Notes: generated by a model not told the origin, from the letters alone. 12,416 nt of DNA from JAWWBG01 sp033721095 (GCA_033721095.1 JAWWBG010000065.1:1-12416); one strand, 5' to 3'. Positions 1-8,068 are shown, counted from the stretch's first letter. Program-made: numbers and translations.

Positions 1-1133
<1,133 letters not shown>

Positions 1134-1137
<4 letters not shown>

Positions 1138-1163
1138 GTCCTCGCGCGGCCGCTTCGTAGGCT
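1134..1163 (+). promoter_or_regulatory. Candidate promoter of the tRNA gene
   Basis: TAGGCT at 1158-1163 resembles the -10 element of GC-rich actinobacterial promoters (TAGRRT-like) and lies 17 bases before the tRNA. The possible -35, CTGAGT at 1134-1139 with an 18-base spacer, is poor and overlaps the stop codon of the dehydrogenase gene. This is a weak call based on spacing and the -10 element only. Confidence 0.3.
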
Positions 1164-1180
1164 GACCCGGTCCATCATCC

Positions 1181-1254
1181 GGGCCCGTAGCTCAATCGGT
1201 CAGAGCAGCGGACTCATAATCCGTTGGTTCCAGGTTCGATCCCTGGCGGGCCCA
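1181..1254 (+). tRNA. tRNA with CAU anticodon (Ile2 or elongator Met)
   Basis: The full cloverleaf can be folded by eye. The acceptor stem is GGGCCCG/CGGGCCC (1181-1187 with 1247-1253), the D stem GCTC/GAGC, and the anticodon stem 1208-1212 with 1220-1224 closes the loop CTCATAA. The anticodon CAT is at 1215-1217. The T stem is CCAGG/CCTGG around TTCGATC. The discriminator base is A1254; CC follows but the final A of CCA is not encoded. A CAU anticodon can belong to initiator Met, elongator Met or the AUA-reading Ile2 whose C34 is modified by TilS. Position 1 pairs with 72 (G-C), which argues against an initiator. The C4-G69 and C5-G68 pairs match known E. coli TilS determinants, and the GGGCC acceptor resembles actinobacterial tRNA-Ile, so Ile2 is slightly favoured. 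Confidence 0.95.
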
Positions 1255-1327
1255 CCGAATCCGGCTGTACGGGACTCAGGTCAGCAAGGGCAGTCCGCTA
1301 GAGGACAAGCGTTCCGGCAACGACGTC

Positions 1328-1801
1328 CTAGGGCTGGTTGGCCGGCAAGAAAGCGCCTTCGATTGCGAAACGAAGGTCATCGTCGTACTGCTTCCAGGTG
1401 TTGCCTACATCGATGCTCGACAACCAGCGTGGTACCTCGGCCTTGAAGCGGTCGCTCAGTGCGGCCACCACGCTGCTGTGAAAGTCCGACGCCTCTGCGC
1501 ATCCCAGGCTGGCCTTGTCCGGAATTGCGTAGAGCCCGCGAAGGACGATGAGTTGGGCCTCTGAAACGTCCTCGGTGATGTAGTACGGGTCGCGATCGTC
1601 GTCTTCGATGGCTGCGAAGGTGCGGGTTTCGAGTTCGGCGGCGAAGGCCTCCGCGAGTTCGTCGCAACTCTCAGCCGCAAGCTCGGCAACTTCCTCACCG
1701 GACCCGCACGCACCGAGCGCGAGCGACATCGCGGCAGTCAACGCCACGAGAGGCCAAGTGACGTTCATGCCGAGCCCGAAACGGAAACCGGTGTACTTCA
1801 T
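1328..1801 (-). CDS. Small secreted lipoprotein, function unknown
   Basis: The predicted protein has 157 residues. Its N-terminus has a signal with hydrophobic stretch VALTAAMSLALGAC, a lipobox (LGAC) with lipidation at Cys32, followed by a polar GSGEE linker, as in envelope lipoproteins. The mature part is acidic, of mixed helix character, with two further cysteines (ESCDEL and LGCAEAS) that could form a disulfide. No known domain was recognised. The ATG at 1801 was chosen because a near-perfect Shine-Dalgarno GGAGGTG lies just upstream on this strand, even though the frame stays open upstream. It is the second gene of a leftward pair, 59 bases after an unrecognised small gene, with a strong hairpin between them. 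The existence and the lipoprotein nature are well supported; the role is unknown. Confidence 0.82.
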   Translation of the reverse strand: MKYTGFRFGLGMNVTWPLVALTAAMSLALGACGSGEEVAELAAESCDELAEAFAAELETRTFAAIEDDDRDPYYITEDVSEAQLIVLRGLYAIPDKASLGCAEASDFHSSVVAALSDRFKAEVPRWLSSIDVGNTWKQYDDDLRFAIEGAFLPANQP

Positions 1802-1803
1802 GA

Positions 1804-1810
1804 CACCTCC
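1804..1810 (-). promoter_or_regulatory. Strong ribosome binding site fixing the lipoprotein start
   Basis: On the minus strand GGAGGTG stands directly before TC and the ATG at 1801. It is the strongest Shine-Dalgarno match in this part of the window and sets the start at 1801 rather than at upstream in-frame codons, which would read across the intercistronic hairpin. Confidence 0.75.
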
Positions 1811-1820
1811 CTCGTTGCGC

Positions 1821-1854
1821 GGATTGGGGTGGCCCGAGCCGGACCACCCCATCC
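1821..1854 (-). terminator. Strong intercistronic hairpin (terminator, attenuator or processing site)
   Basis: On the minus strand the RNA would read GGAT GGGGTGG U CCG GCU CGG G CCACCCC A AUCC. That is a 15-position stem with one U-G wobble, a single bulged A and a three-base loop. The U-G pair would be a C-A mismatch in plus-strand RNA, so the fold suits leftward transcription. It begins 6 bases after the stop codon of the upstream small gene and ends about 10 bases before the ribosome binding site of the lipoprotein. No U-run follows, so it is not a classical Rho-independent terminator; U-less hairpins are common in actinobacteria. It could end most transcription after the first gene, or stabilise one of the two messages. 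Confidence 0.6.
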
Positions 1855-1860
1855 GTTCAT

Positions 1861-2223
1861 CTAGCAGCTTGTCTTGATCGTGCTGGCAGCTTCGTCGACC
1901 GTCTCCCAGGGCGTGTAGTACGTCTTGAACTGGTTTACGGTCCGCGTGCGGTGGCCCTTCCAGTAGCCGGCGATGCTGATGGTCTCCTTGGCGGCGAACT
2001 TCCACAGCTTCCAGATGCCGCCTACCGATCCCTCGCTCGTGTAGCCGTACTCGTTGTACCAAGCCTCTCGGACCCTCGTGTTCTCCCGAGCCGTGTACAT
2101 GATTTGAAACTCGACCTTAGAGTCCGCGTCGTTTCGAGGGTGGTTGGATGGTTGTTGTGGGCGACCTGATGTCGCAGCTTGCGGTGGCGGGATTGGCAAT
2201 TGGCTTTTCGGTTGTTCGTCCAT
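1861..2223 (-). CDS. Unrecognised small protein (start uncertain: 2223 or 2100)
   Basis: The frame ends at 1861 and is plausible as a gene because it forms a tight leftward pair with the lipoprotein gene. The C-terminal 79 residues, from the ATG at 2100, are rich in aromatics (GGIWKLWKFAAKE, AGYWKG, FKTYYTPWE) and end in a lone Cys. This looks like a compact domain rather than a shadow frame. The ATG at 2223 gives a 120-residue protein with a proline- and glutamine-rich polar N-terminus, and its CATG is shared with the divergent hydrolase start at 2222. Neither start has a good Shine-Dalgarno. The ATG at 2100 has TAAGGT 13 bases upstream, which would suit a near-leaderless message. No signal peptide or known domain was seen. 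Confidence 0.5.
   Translation of the reverse strand: MDEQPKSQLPIPPPQAATSGRPQQPSNHPRNDADSKVEFQIMYTARENTRVREAWYNEYGYTSEGSVGGIWKLWKFAAKETISIAGYWKGHRTRTVNQFKTYYTPWETVDEAASTIKTSC
2114..2119 (-). promoter_or_regulatory. Possible -10 element for the small leftward gene
   Basis: TAAGGT on the minus strand fits the TANNNT -10 pattern and would place a transcript start about 6 bases before the ATG at 2100. No convincing -35 was found. Weak evidence, given because it bears on which start of the small gene is used. Confidence 0.25.
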
Positions 2224-3721
2224 GAGCAGAGTCCGGTGGCGTCTGCCGAGGCGCGCGGCAGCATGTGTGCTGGCACTCGGGCTGGTCTGGAGCAGCCCTT
2301 CGGTGGCGGCCGAGGGGCCCGTCACGGGAACGCCGCCGGTGCCGGATGCCGTGGCGGGCTGGCTGGAGACCTGGCTCCACCCGGACTACTGGACGGACTG
2401 GGTCAGCGACCTCGTCGAGGACGGGCATTTCAACGTTCCGTGGCCGACGGACCCGATCCGTCCGGAGCTGTTCTTCGTCGACGCGCCGGTCGCCGATGAC
2501 GACGGGTACGTGTCCGCGCTGCCGGTCGATCACGTCGACCTCTCCGATTTCCACTACGAGTTCGACGGCGAGACCAAGACCATGCGGCAGTTCCTGCGGA
2601 CGACCCGAACGGACGTCGTCGTCTTCGTCCACGACGGCACGGTCGTGGGGGAGTGGTACGCGAATGGCTACTCACCCGAGATCCGCCACCAGCCCTGGTC
2701 GATCACCAAGACCTTCGTCGCGGCCGTCGTCGGCATCGCCTTCCACGACGGCTTGTTCCCGTCGCTCCACGACCCCGTCGAGGTCCACCTTCCCGACCTC
2801 GCCGGCACGGCCTGGGAGGGCGTCACGATCGAGAACCTCCTCCAGATGGAGACGGGCGTCCACTGGGACGAGGAGACGCCGGTCCTCGCCCTCAACACCC
2901 AGTGGCAGCAGTGGTTCCAGATCGGTTTCGACCTGTACAGCGACGGTGCGATCGGCCAGACCCGCAACGAGTACATCGCGTCGCTGCCGCGCACCGACGA
3001 CGAGCCCGGCACGGTGTTCCACTACAACTCCGCGGCCACCCAGGTCCTCGCGTGGCTGCTCGAGACGCTCCACGACAAGCCGTTCAACCAGATCCTGTCG
3101 GAGCAGTTGTGGATCCCGATGGGTGCCGAGGGCGACGCCGTGATGACCTCCGACCGTGTCGGTGACGTCATCGCCTCGCATGGCCTGTTCGCCCGACCTC
3201 ACGACTTCGCCCGCTTCGGCGAGCTGTTGCGGCATCGCGGACGTACACCGGAGGGCCATCAGGTTGTCCCGTCCGCCTGGGTCGACGCAATGATCACCAT
3301 GACCGACGACTCCGAGGGCTGGTACGGCTACCAGACCTGGGCGACGCGGACAGCGGGCGATGACGCATACTCGGCCTGGGGCTTCGAGGGCCAGCAGATC
3401 ACGGTCGTGCCGTCGGGGTGCCTGACCGCGGTTCGCCTCAGCCATGCGCTGGGTGCGGACGGGTGGGGGGGCGACGACCCGCTCGATCCCGACGCCTGGT
3501 CCTTCACGATCGAGGACAACTCCGAGGAATGGTTCACGGTCGTGGCTGCGATGGACGCCGAGCTCGGCGGCTGCAGAGCAACCGGGCAGGTGGAGGGCGG
3601 TGTGCCCACTCCACTCGCTGCCCCGGCCGACAAGGCGCCGCTTCCGGCAACGGGTGGCGGCTCGCTTATCGGCCTGCTCAGCGCCCTGATGTTGGCTGCG
3701 CGCCGCCGGAGAATGGCCTGA
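2222..3721 (+). CDS. Secreted, LPATG-anchored serine hydrolase of the beta-lactamase (class C / NylB-like) family
   Basis: The predicted protein has 499 residues. The signal peptide runs from MSRVRWRLPRR through CVLALGLVW to PSVAA (about 1-31). The core is a penicillin-recognising serine hydrolase fold (PF00144 type): SITK at 160-163 supplies the nucleophile Ser and Lys, YNS at 268-270 is the second motif, and WGFEGQ at 386-391 replaces the usual third motif (KTG or HxG). This last pattern recalls 6-aminohexanoate-dimer hydrolase-like esterases and amidases rather than true beta-lactamases. The C-terminus has a spacer, LPATG at 474-478, a hydrophobic stretch and RRRR: a sortase sorting signal. 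The start at 2222 was chosen because it opens directly onto the signal peptide, although no clear Shine-Dalgarno precedes it; an in-frame ATG at 2144 is less likely. It converges with the kinase gene. The substrate is unknown. Confidence 0.9.
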   Translation: MSRVRWRLPRRAAACVLALGLVWSSPSVAAEGPVTGTPPVPDAVAGWLETWLHPDYWTDWVSDLVEDGHFNVPWPTDPIRPELFFVDAPVADDDGYVSALPVDHVDLSDFHYEFDGETKTMRQFLRTTRTDVVVFVHDGTVVGEWYANGYSPEIRHQPWSITKTFVAAVVGIAFHDGLFPSLHDPVEVHLPDLAGTAWEGVTIENLLQMETGVHWDEETPVLALNTQWQQWFQIGFDLYSDGAIGQTRNEYIASLPRTDDEPGTVFHYNSAATQVLAWLLETLHDKPFNQILSEQLWIPMGAEGDAVMTSDRVGDVIASHGLFARPHDFARFGELLRHRGRTPEGHQVVPSAWVDAMITMTDDSEGWYGYQTWATRTAGDDAYSAWGFEGQQITVVPSGCLTAVRLSHALGADGWGGDDPLDPDAWSFTIEDNSEEWFTVVAAMDAELGGCRATGQVEGGVPTPLAAPADKAPLPATGGGSLIGLLSALMLAARRRRMA

Positions 3722-3727
3722 CGACCC

Positions 3728-3749
3728 CCGGCGGCGGCCCGATCGCCGG
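3728..3749. terminator. Weak hairpin between convergent genes
   Basis: CCGGCG (3728-3733) and CGCCGG (3744-3749) form a six-base GC stem with a ten-base loop in the 49-base gap between the hydrolase stop (3721) and the kinase stop (3771). It could serve both strands. It lacks a T-run on either side, and such short GC stems arise easily in this base composition. Confidence 0.3.
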
Positions 3750-3770
3750 CGAGTCCGGGATTTCTCTCGA

Positions 3771-4832
3771 TCAGCGGTCGGGGGCCTGGCTGGCCAGCGG
3801 CAAGGTGAAGAGGAAGCGCGCACCACGGGGGTGGTTGTCCTCCACCCAGATCGTGCCGCCGTGGGCCTCGACGATCTGGCGGCTCATGGCCAGGCCCAGC
3901 CCGAAGCCGACCGATGTCGACGACCGATGCGTCCAGTCGAAGATCTTGAGGCGCTCCTCCTCCGGCACGCCACGGCCGTCGTCGGCGATCGCGATCCGGG
4001 CGCGCCCCGTGTCGAGTTCGACGGCTTCGACGACGATCTCGATGTTCGGGCCGCCGTGGCGCACGGCGTTCGTCAGCAGGTTGCGGATGAGGGAACAGGC
4101 AAGCGTCCGTTCCACGTGGACGGTGACATCCACGCCCTTCTCGTGCAACACGATGCGGTCGCGGACAGGATCGGTCAGGTCGCCGAGTGCCGTCGCGACC
4201 AGCTCGGAGAAGCGCTCGTCCGTGCGGTCCAGGTCCTCCTGTCGATTGAGCGCCAGGTACGAGCCGATGAGCGCGGCCGCGCGGTCGACGTTGCGTGCCA
4301 TGAGGTCCAGCAGACCGGCGGGGTCCTCGTCGAGCAGCTCGTTCAGCGAGTTGACGCCCATGGCGATGTTCGTGACGGGGCCGATCAGGTCGTGCGACAC
4401 CGCGGCCGTGTAGCGACCGAGGAACTCGAGGGTTCGGTCACGTTGTTCTGCCAGCTCGTGATCCGCCGTGATGTCGATGGCAGAGACGTAGATCCGGTCG
4501 CCAACGGCGTGCGTCCTCGACCGGAACCAGCGCCACGAGCCGTCGGCCGCCCGTGCGCGCACCTCGACGGCGTTGCCCGGTTCTCCCTCTGCCATCCGTT
4601 GCATGACCCCGAGGACCAGGTGCACGTCGTCGGGATGGATCAGTTCGAGGAAGTTGATCGTCGAGGCCCGTTTGCGGTCGTACCCGAGCACGTCGGTGAA
4701 CCCCAGGTTCGCCCACCGCAGGTAGCCATCGAAGCCGGCGACAACGAGCAGGTCCTGGGACACGCGCAACAACGCGTCGAGGTCCTCGCTCCCCAGCTGG
4801 TTGCCCGGCTGCGAGGGGATCGCCTTCGCCAT
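3771..4832 (-). CDS. Soluble PAS-domain sensor histidine kinase (orphan)
   Basis: The predicted protein has 353 residues. A PAS domain (about 16-125, with FDGYLRWANLGFTDVLGY and HPDD motifs) is followed by a short helix, then the dimerisation and phospho-acceptor helix with SHDLIGP (His147). The ATP-binding domain has N-box NLLTNAVRHG (Asn255), G1 DDGRG (284-288), IFDW as F-box, and GFGLGL (309-314). All catalytic boxes are present, so it should be active. There is no signal peptide or membrane segment, so it senses an internal cue through PAS, perhaps with a cofactor that cannot be told. No response regulator lies beside it. The start ATG has only a weak AAGG nine bases upstream. It is divergent from the PA/choice-of-anchor B gene and convergent with the hydrolase gene. 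Confidence 0.93.
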   Translation of the reverse strand: MAKAIPSQPGNQLGSEDLDALLRVSQDLLVVAGFDGYLRWANLGFTDVLGYDRKRASTINFLELIHPDDVHLVLGVMQRMAEGEPGNAVEVRARAADGSWRWFRSRTHAVGDRIYVSAIDITADHELAEQRDRTLEFLGRYTAAVSHDLIGPVTNIAMGVNSLNELLDEDPAGLLDLMARNVDRAAALIGSYLALNRQEDLDRTDERFSELVATALGDLTDPVRDRIVLHEKGVDVTVHVERTLACSLIRNLLTNAVRHGGPNIEIVVEAVELDTGRARIAIADDGRGVPEEERLKIFDWTHRSSTSVGFGLGLAMSRQIVEAHGGTIWVEDNHPRGARFLFTLPLASQAPDR

Positions 4833-4867
4833 GACTGGCGGCCTTTGACGGCTCGCGTCGTCCTTTG

Positions 4868-4896
4868 AGTGTCGGTCGACGTGCGGACACCGTCAA
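4868..4896 (-). promoter_or_regulatory. Candidate promoter of the histidine kinase gene
   Basis: On the minus strand TTGACG (plus positions 4891-4896) is followed after 17 bases by GACACT (4868-4873). The -35 matches five of six consensus bases; the -10 matches three of six. The -10 ends 35 bases before the ATG at 4832. Spacing is ideal and the location in the divergent gap is right, but the -10 is poor. Confidence 0.38.
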
Positions 4897-5017
4897 GCCG
4901 TTGCGGACGCCCGGACCAGCCAAATGGAGCCCCTCGGTGGCCGGATGGCCGGCGTGCGCGGGCTGCGCTCAGGTTGGCAGGAGCGGTCGAATCCATTGTC
5001 GAAGGACACTGGAACCG

Positions 5018-6949
5018 ATGACCACCTTCCAAGGCCCGCGGATGACCCGTCCACACGCCACCGTTCTCCCCCCCGCCCGCATCATGGCGTGGGCCCTGCT
5101 CGCCCTGATGCTGCTGCCCAGTCCTGCCGAGGCACACGTTGCCAGCAAGGTCGCCGGCGACGTCCCGTCGATCGGGCTCCTGATCGATGCGCCGGCCGAC
5201 CTCGCCCGCTTCCTGCCCGGCGTCCACTGGAGCGGCTCGGCGCCCGTCGACGACCAGTCGGCCCGGCTGGTCTACGCGGGCTCGGGGTGCACCCCGGCCT
5301 CCTACGCACCCGTCGCCGGGGAGGTCGTCGGAAACATCGCCCTGATCGACTCGCGGGTGAGCCAGACGAATCCCGGGGACCAGTGCCCGACCTACCCCTT
5401 CGCGCTGAAGGTGCTGATGGCAGAGCAGGCTGGCGCCATCGCCGTTGTCCAGATCTCCGACGACGGTGAGGAGGGCGACGGTGGCAACGCGGTGACCGGC
5501 GGCATCCCCGCCATCGAGATTGGCGGCTTCGAGCCCGCCTACGAGGTCCGCGACGCGGTCATCGGCGGCACCGAGGTGCTGGCAACGGTCGCCCGCCCCG
5601 ATCCGCTGCCTGCCATGACCGACGTTCCCTGCATCGACGGCATGGCTGGGCCCTTCCCGTGTGACGGGATCGATCTGCTCAGCTTCGTGCCCGAGGAGGA
5701 CTTCAACAGCGCCGGTGTGAGCGACATCTGGGGCTGGACGGATCCCGACAACGGTGACGAGTACGTGATCATCGGCAAGACGAACGGCGTCGCCTTCTTC
5801 CGCATCACCGATCCCCTGGCACCTGTCTACGTCGGGGAACTGCCGAATCCCGCCCTGCTGCATGCCACGTGGCACGACATCAAGGTGTATGCAGACCACG
5901 TGTACATCGTGAGCGAGTCGACCGGCCACGGCATGAGCGTGTTCGACCTGACACGACTGCGAGGGGTGGAGGAACCGCAGGTGTGGGATGTCGACGCCCG
6001 CTACATGCTCAACGACGCGGCCCACAACCTGGCGATCAACACGGACACGGGCTTCGCGTACCTCGTCGGCGGCAATGCCGCGCTCGTCGTGCCGGACCAG
6101 TGCCTGTCGGGCCTGCACATGATCGACCTCAATTCGCCGAAGGACCCCCAGTTCGCCGGGTGCCTCGCAGTCGCAGGTGGACCCGGGACGGCCTTTCGAA
6201 CGGTCGGCCCACCGGTCATGGAGCATTCGCCCGTTGCGTACGTCCACGACACCCAGTGCGTGATCTACGAAGGACCGGACACGCGCTACACCGGCCAGGA
6301 GGTCTGCTTCAACGCATCCGAGGACGAGATCGTCATCGCCGACGTCACCAACAAGGCATCGCCCGTCGTCCTGGGTCGCCTCCCGTACGAGGACGCGGTC
6401 TACGCCCACCAGGGATGGTTGACCGAGGACCAGGCCTTCTTCATCGCGAACGACGAGCTCGACGAGCAGACCCACGAGTTCAACACGCGGACGATCGTGG
6501 TCGATGTCCGCGATCTCGAGAATCCGGTCGTGCACTACATGCACTTCCACGAAACGGCCGCGATCGACCACAACAACTATGTCGTTGGTGATCGCGTCTA
6601 CCAGTCGAACTACGCGGCGGGGCTGCGTGTGCTCGACGCCTCCAACATCGAGGAAGGTCTGGAGGAGATCGCGTTCTTCGACACCTTCCCGATCCACACG
6701 GACGCCACCTTCGACGGAACCTGGTCGAACTATCCCTTCTTCGAGTCGGGGACCATCGCGGTCAGTGGCCGCACCGAGGGCCTGTTCCTGCTGCGGTTGA
6801 GCGGCGACGGCGACGTGGCTTCCTCGGGACCCGGGGACCCGGACACGCCCACGCCCACGACCGGTGCAGCAGAAGCCATCCGATCCGTCGCGCTCGCGCT
6901 CGGTGCGCTGGCGTTCGTGCTGCATTCCCGGCGCCGTCGACTGGTCTGA
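5018..6949 (+). CDS. Secreted PA-domain / choice-of-anchor B family surface protein
   Basis: The predicted protein has 643 residues. The signal peptide has hydrophobic core MAWALLALMLLPS and likely cleavage after PAEA (residue 39). A protease-associated (PA) domain spans about 74-192 (VGNIALIDSR, then AEQAGAIAVVQISDD and GIPAIEIG). The choice-of-anchor B region (about 210-600, LVIVD-repeat, probably propeller-like) has the family landmarks SDIWGWTDP, WHDIKVY, AHNLAINTDTGFAYLVGG, GLHMIDLNSP, HQGWLTEDQ, FIANDELDE, IDHNNYVVGDR and WSNYPFF. The tail has a DPDTPTP linker, TPTTG (612-616), a hydrophobic helix and RRRR, like a sorting signal with Thr in place of Leu. No enzymatic residues are known for this family; a surface binding or scaffold role is an inference. 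The start at 5018 has GAAGGA about 11 bases upstream; ATG 5042 is an alternative. It is divergent from the kinase gene. Confidence 0.9.
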   Translation: MTTFQGPRMTRPHATVLPPARIMAWALLALMLLPSPAEAHVASKVAGDVPSIGLLIDAPADLARFLPGVHWSGSAPVDDQSARLVYAGSGCTPASYAPVAGEVVGNIALIDSRVSQTNPGDQCPTYPFALKVLMAEQAGAIAVVQISDDGEEGDGGNAVTGGIPAIEIGGFEPAYEVRDAVIGGTEVLATVARPDPLPAMTDVPCIDGMAGPFPCDGIDLLSFVPEEDFNSAGVSDIWGWTDPDNGDEYVIIGKTNGVAFFRITDPLAPVYVGELPNPALLHATWHDIKVYADHVYIVSESTGHGMSVFDLTRLRGVEEPQVWDVDARYMLNDAAHNLAINTDTGFAYLVGGNAALVVPDQCLSGLHMIDLNSPKDPQFAGCLAVAGGPGTAFRTVGPPVMEHSPVAYVHDTQCVIYEGPDTRYTGQEVCFNASEDEIVIADVTNKASPVVLGRLPYEDAVYAHQGWLTEDQAFFIANDELDEQTHEFNTRTIVVDVRDLENPVVHYMHFHETAAIDHNNYVVGDRVYQSNYAAGLRVLDASNIEEGLEEIAFFDTFPIHTDATFDGTWSNYPFFESGTIAVSGRTEGLFLLRLSGDGDVASSGPGDPDTPTPTTGAAEAIRSVALALGALAFVLHSRRRRLV

Positions 6950-7069
6950 CGACCTCGTCGATCGAGGCAACGGGTGCGGCCGCCCGGGCCAGCCGCGCTG
7001 CATGGTCACGCGCGCGGAATACCTCGCTTGTGTGACGGTTCTTGTGGCAGGCTCCCGAGGGTGTCAGCC

Positions 7070-8029
7070 ATGGCCATGATCAGCCGGACCGCGTGGGTCC
7101 TCGCGGTCGCTGCTCTCGTGGCCGCCGCGTGTGGGGATGGCGAGGAGGGGTCGTCGGCATCCCGGTCGCCGACGGCGTCGCACCACGTCTTCGCCGACTC
7201 GTTCCTCAACGACGTGGCGGCGGCGGTGCGCCCTGCGGACGAGATTCTGAGCGGCTTCCTCCAGACCATCGAGGGGACCTATCAGGATCGCGAGGCCTAC
7301 TTCGCCGCGGTGAGCGAGCTCGGGTTGCTGGATGCCATCGGTGCGCTGCAGCAACGGGCCACCACCCTGGTCCCGCCAGCGGAGCACGCAGAAAATCACG
7401 CGCTCTGGGTCGCGAATCTCCAGACCGAGGTGTCGCTGGCCGCCGAGTTCGACGCCGCGCTCCAGGCTCGCGACCTGGGTGCGTTGTCCATCGCCGCGGC
7501 TCGGCTCAATGCCGCCTTCTCCGGCCTGCTCCTGGAGGTCACGTCGAGCTCTCCCGAGTTCTGCCGGGCACTGACCCTGCGGGATCCGGGTGCTCCCGAC
7601 GAGACCTGCGTCGGTCCGGGCCAGCTGCCCCCCGGCGAGTACGGGGCCGAGGCGAACCGGATTTCCCGTCGCGTCGCGGCGACCGTGTTTCCCCTGATCG
7701 GCACGCCGCCGCTGCGGTTGTTGACCGACGAGGAGGAACTCGCCGTGCTGGCCGAGGTCCAGCCGGAGGCCGAGGCCGGCTTCGCCCGGGCGCAGGCCGA
7801 CCTGGAGGCGCTGACGCCGCCCGACGAGCTGGCCGAGGACCACGCGGCGGCCCTCGCCTACCTCCGTGACATCGCCGACGTCGCGCGACGCATCACCGAG
7901 GCTGCGGAGGCGCAGGACGTCGATGCGCTGGCGGCCCTGTATGAGGAGTCTGCGCGGCCGGGTCTCGTCCTGCGGCAGGCCCTCACGGAAGATGGTCAAC
8001 GCGTCTTCGGGGCCCTCGTCCCCGGCTGA
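7070..8029 (+). CDS. Helical secreted lipoprotein with an internal duplication, function unknown
   Basis: The predicted protein has 319 residues. The signal has hydrophobic core WVLAVAALVAAAC with lipidation at Cys21, followed by a GDGEEGSS linker typical of surface lipoproteins. The mature part is rich in Ala, Leu and Glu and should be almost all helix. Two segments are alike: residues about 96-145 (LVPPAEHAENHA ... QARDLGAL) and about 246-293 (LTPPDELAEDHA ... EAQDVDAL). Two cysteines between them (165 and 180) could pair. ATG 7070 was chosen because GAGG at 7057-7060 lies nine bases upstream; GTG 7061 is in frame but too close to it. No named family was recognised. The MBL-fold gene starts 39 bases after its stop, suggesting co-transcription. 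Confidence 0.83.
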   Translation: MAMISRTAWVLAVAALVAAACGDGEEGSSASRSPTASHHVFADSFLNDVAAAVRPADEILSGFLQTIEGTYQDREAYFAAVSELGLLDAIGALQQRATTLVPPAEHAENHALWVANLQTEVSLAAEFDAALQARDLGALSIAAARLNAAFSGLLLEVTSSSPEFCRALTLRDPGAPDETCVGPGQLPPGEYGAEANRISRRVAATVFPLIGTPPLRLLTDEEELAVLAEVQPEAEAGFARAQADLEALTPPDELAEDHAAALAYLRDIADVARRITEAAEAQDVDALAALYEESARPGLVLRQALTEDGQRVFGALVPG

Positions 8030-8068
8030 TCCCATCTAGTGTTCCCGGGATTCGCACGGGAGCGGGAT

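Noticed and set aside
1239..1327. Integration site at the tRNA 3' end
   Set aside because: No repeat of the tRNA 3' end and no integrase or other mobile gene was seen in the window.
2672..3826. A 384-codon minus-strand frame opposite the serine hydrolase
   Set aside because: Shadow frame; the plus strand carries the SITK, YNS and LPATG motifs in one continuous protein.
3418..4868. Two long plus-strand frames (3418-4413 and 3831-4868) opposite the kinase
   Set aside because: Compositionally biased translations without domains, while the minus strand encodes a complete PAS kinase with all motifs.
4974..5002. Promoter for the choice-of-anchor B gene starting at TTGGCA (4974-4979)
   Set aside because: No acceptable -10 at 16-18 bases; CATTGT is only 14 bases away.
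6953..6967. CCTCG-TCGAT-CGAGG hairpin just after the choice-of-anchor B stop
   Set aside because: The stem is only five bases with no T-run, expected often by chance at this GC content; too weak to call a terminator.
4640..7009. A 789-codon open frame on the minus strand opposite the choice-of-anchor B gene
   Set aside because: It runs into the kinase gene in another frame and has low-complexity composition. The plus-strand product matches a known architecture over its whole length.
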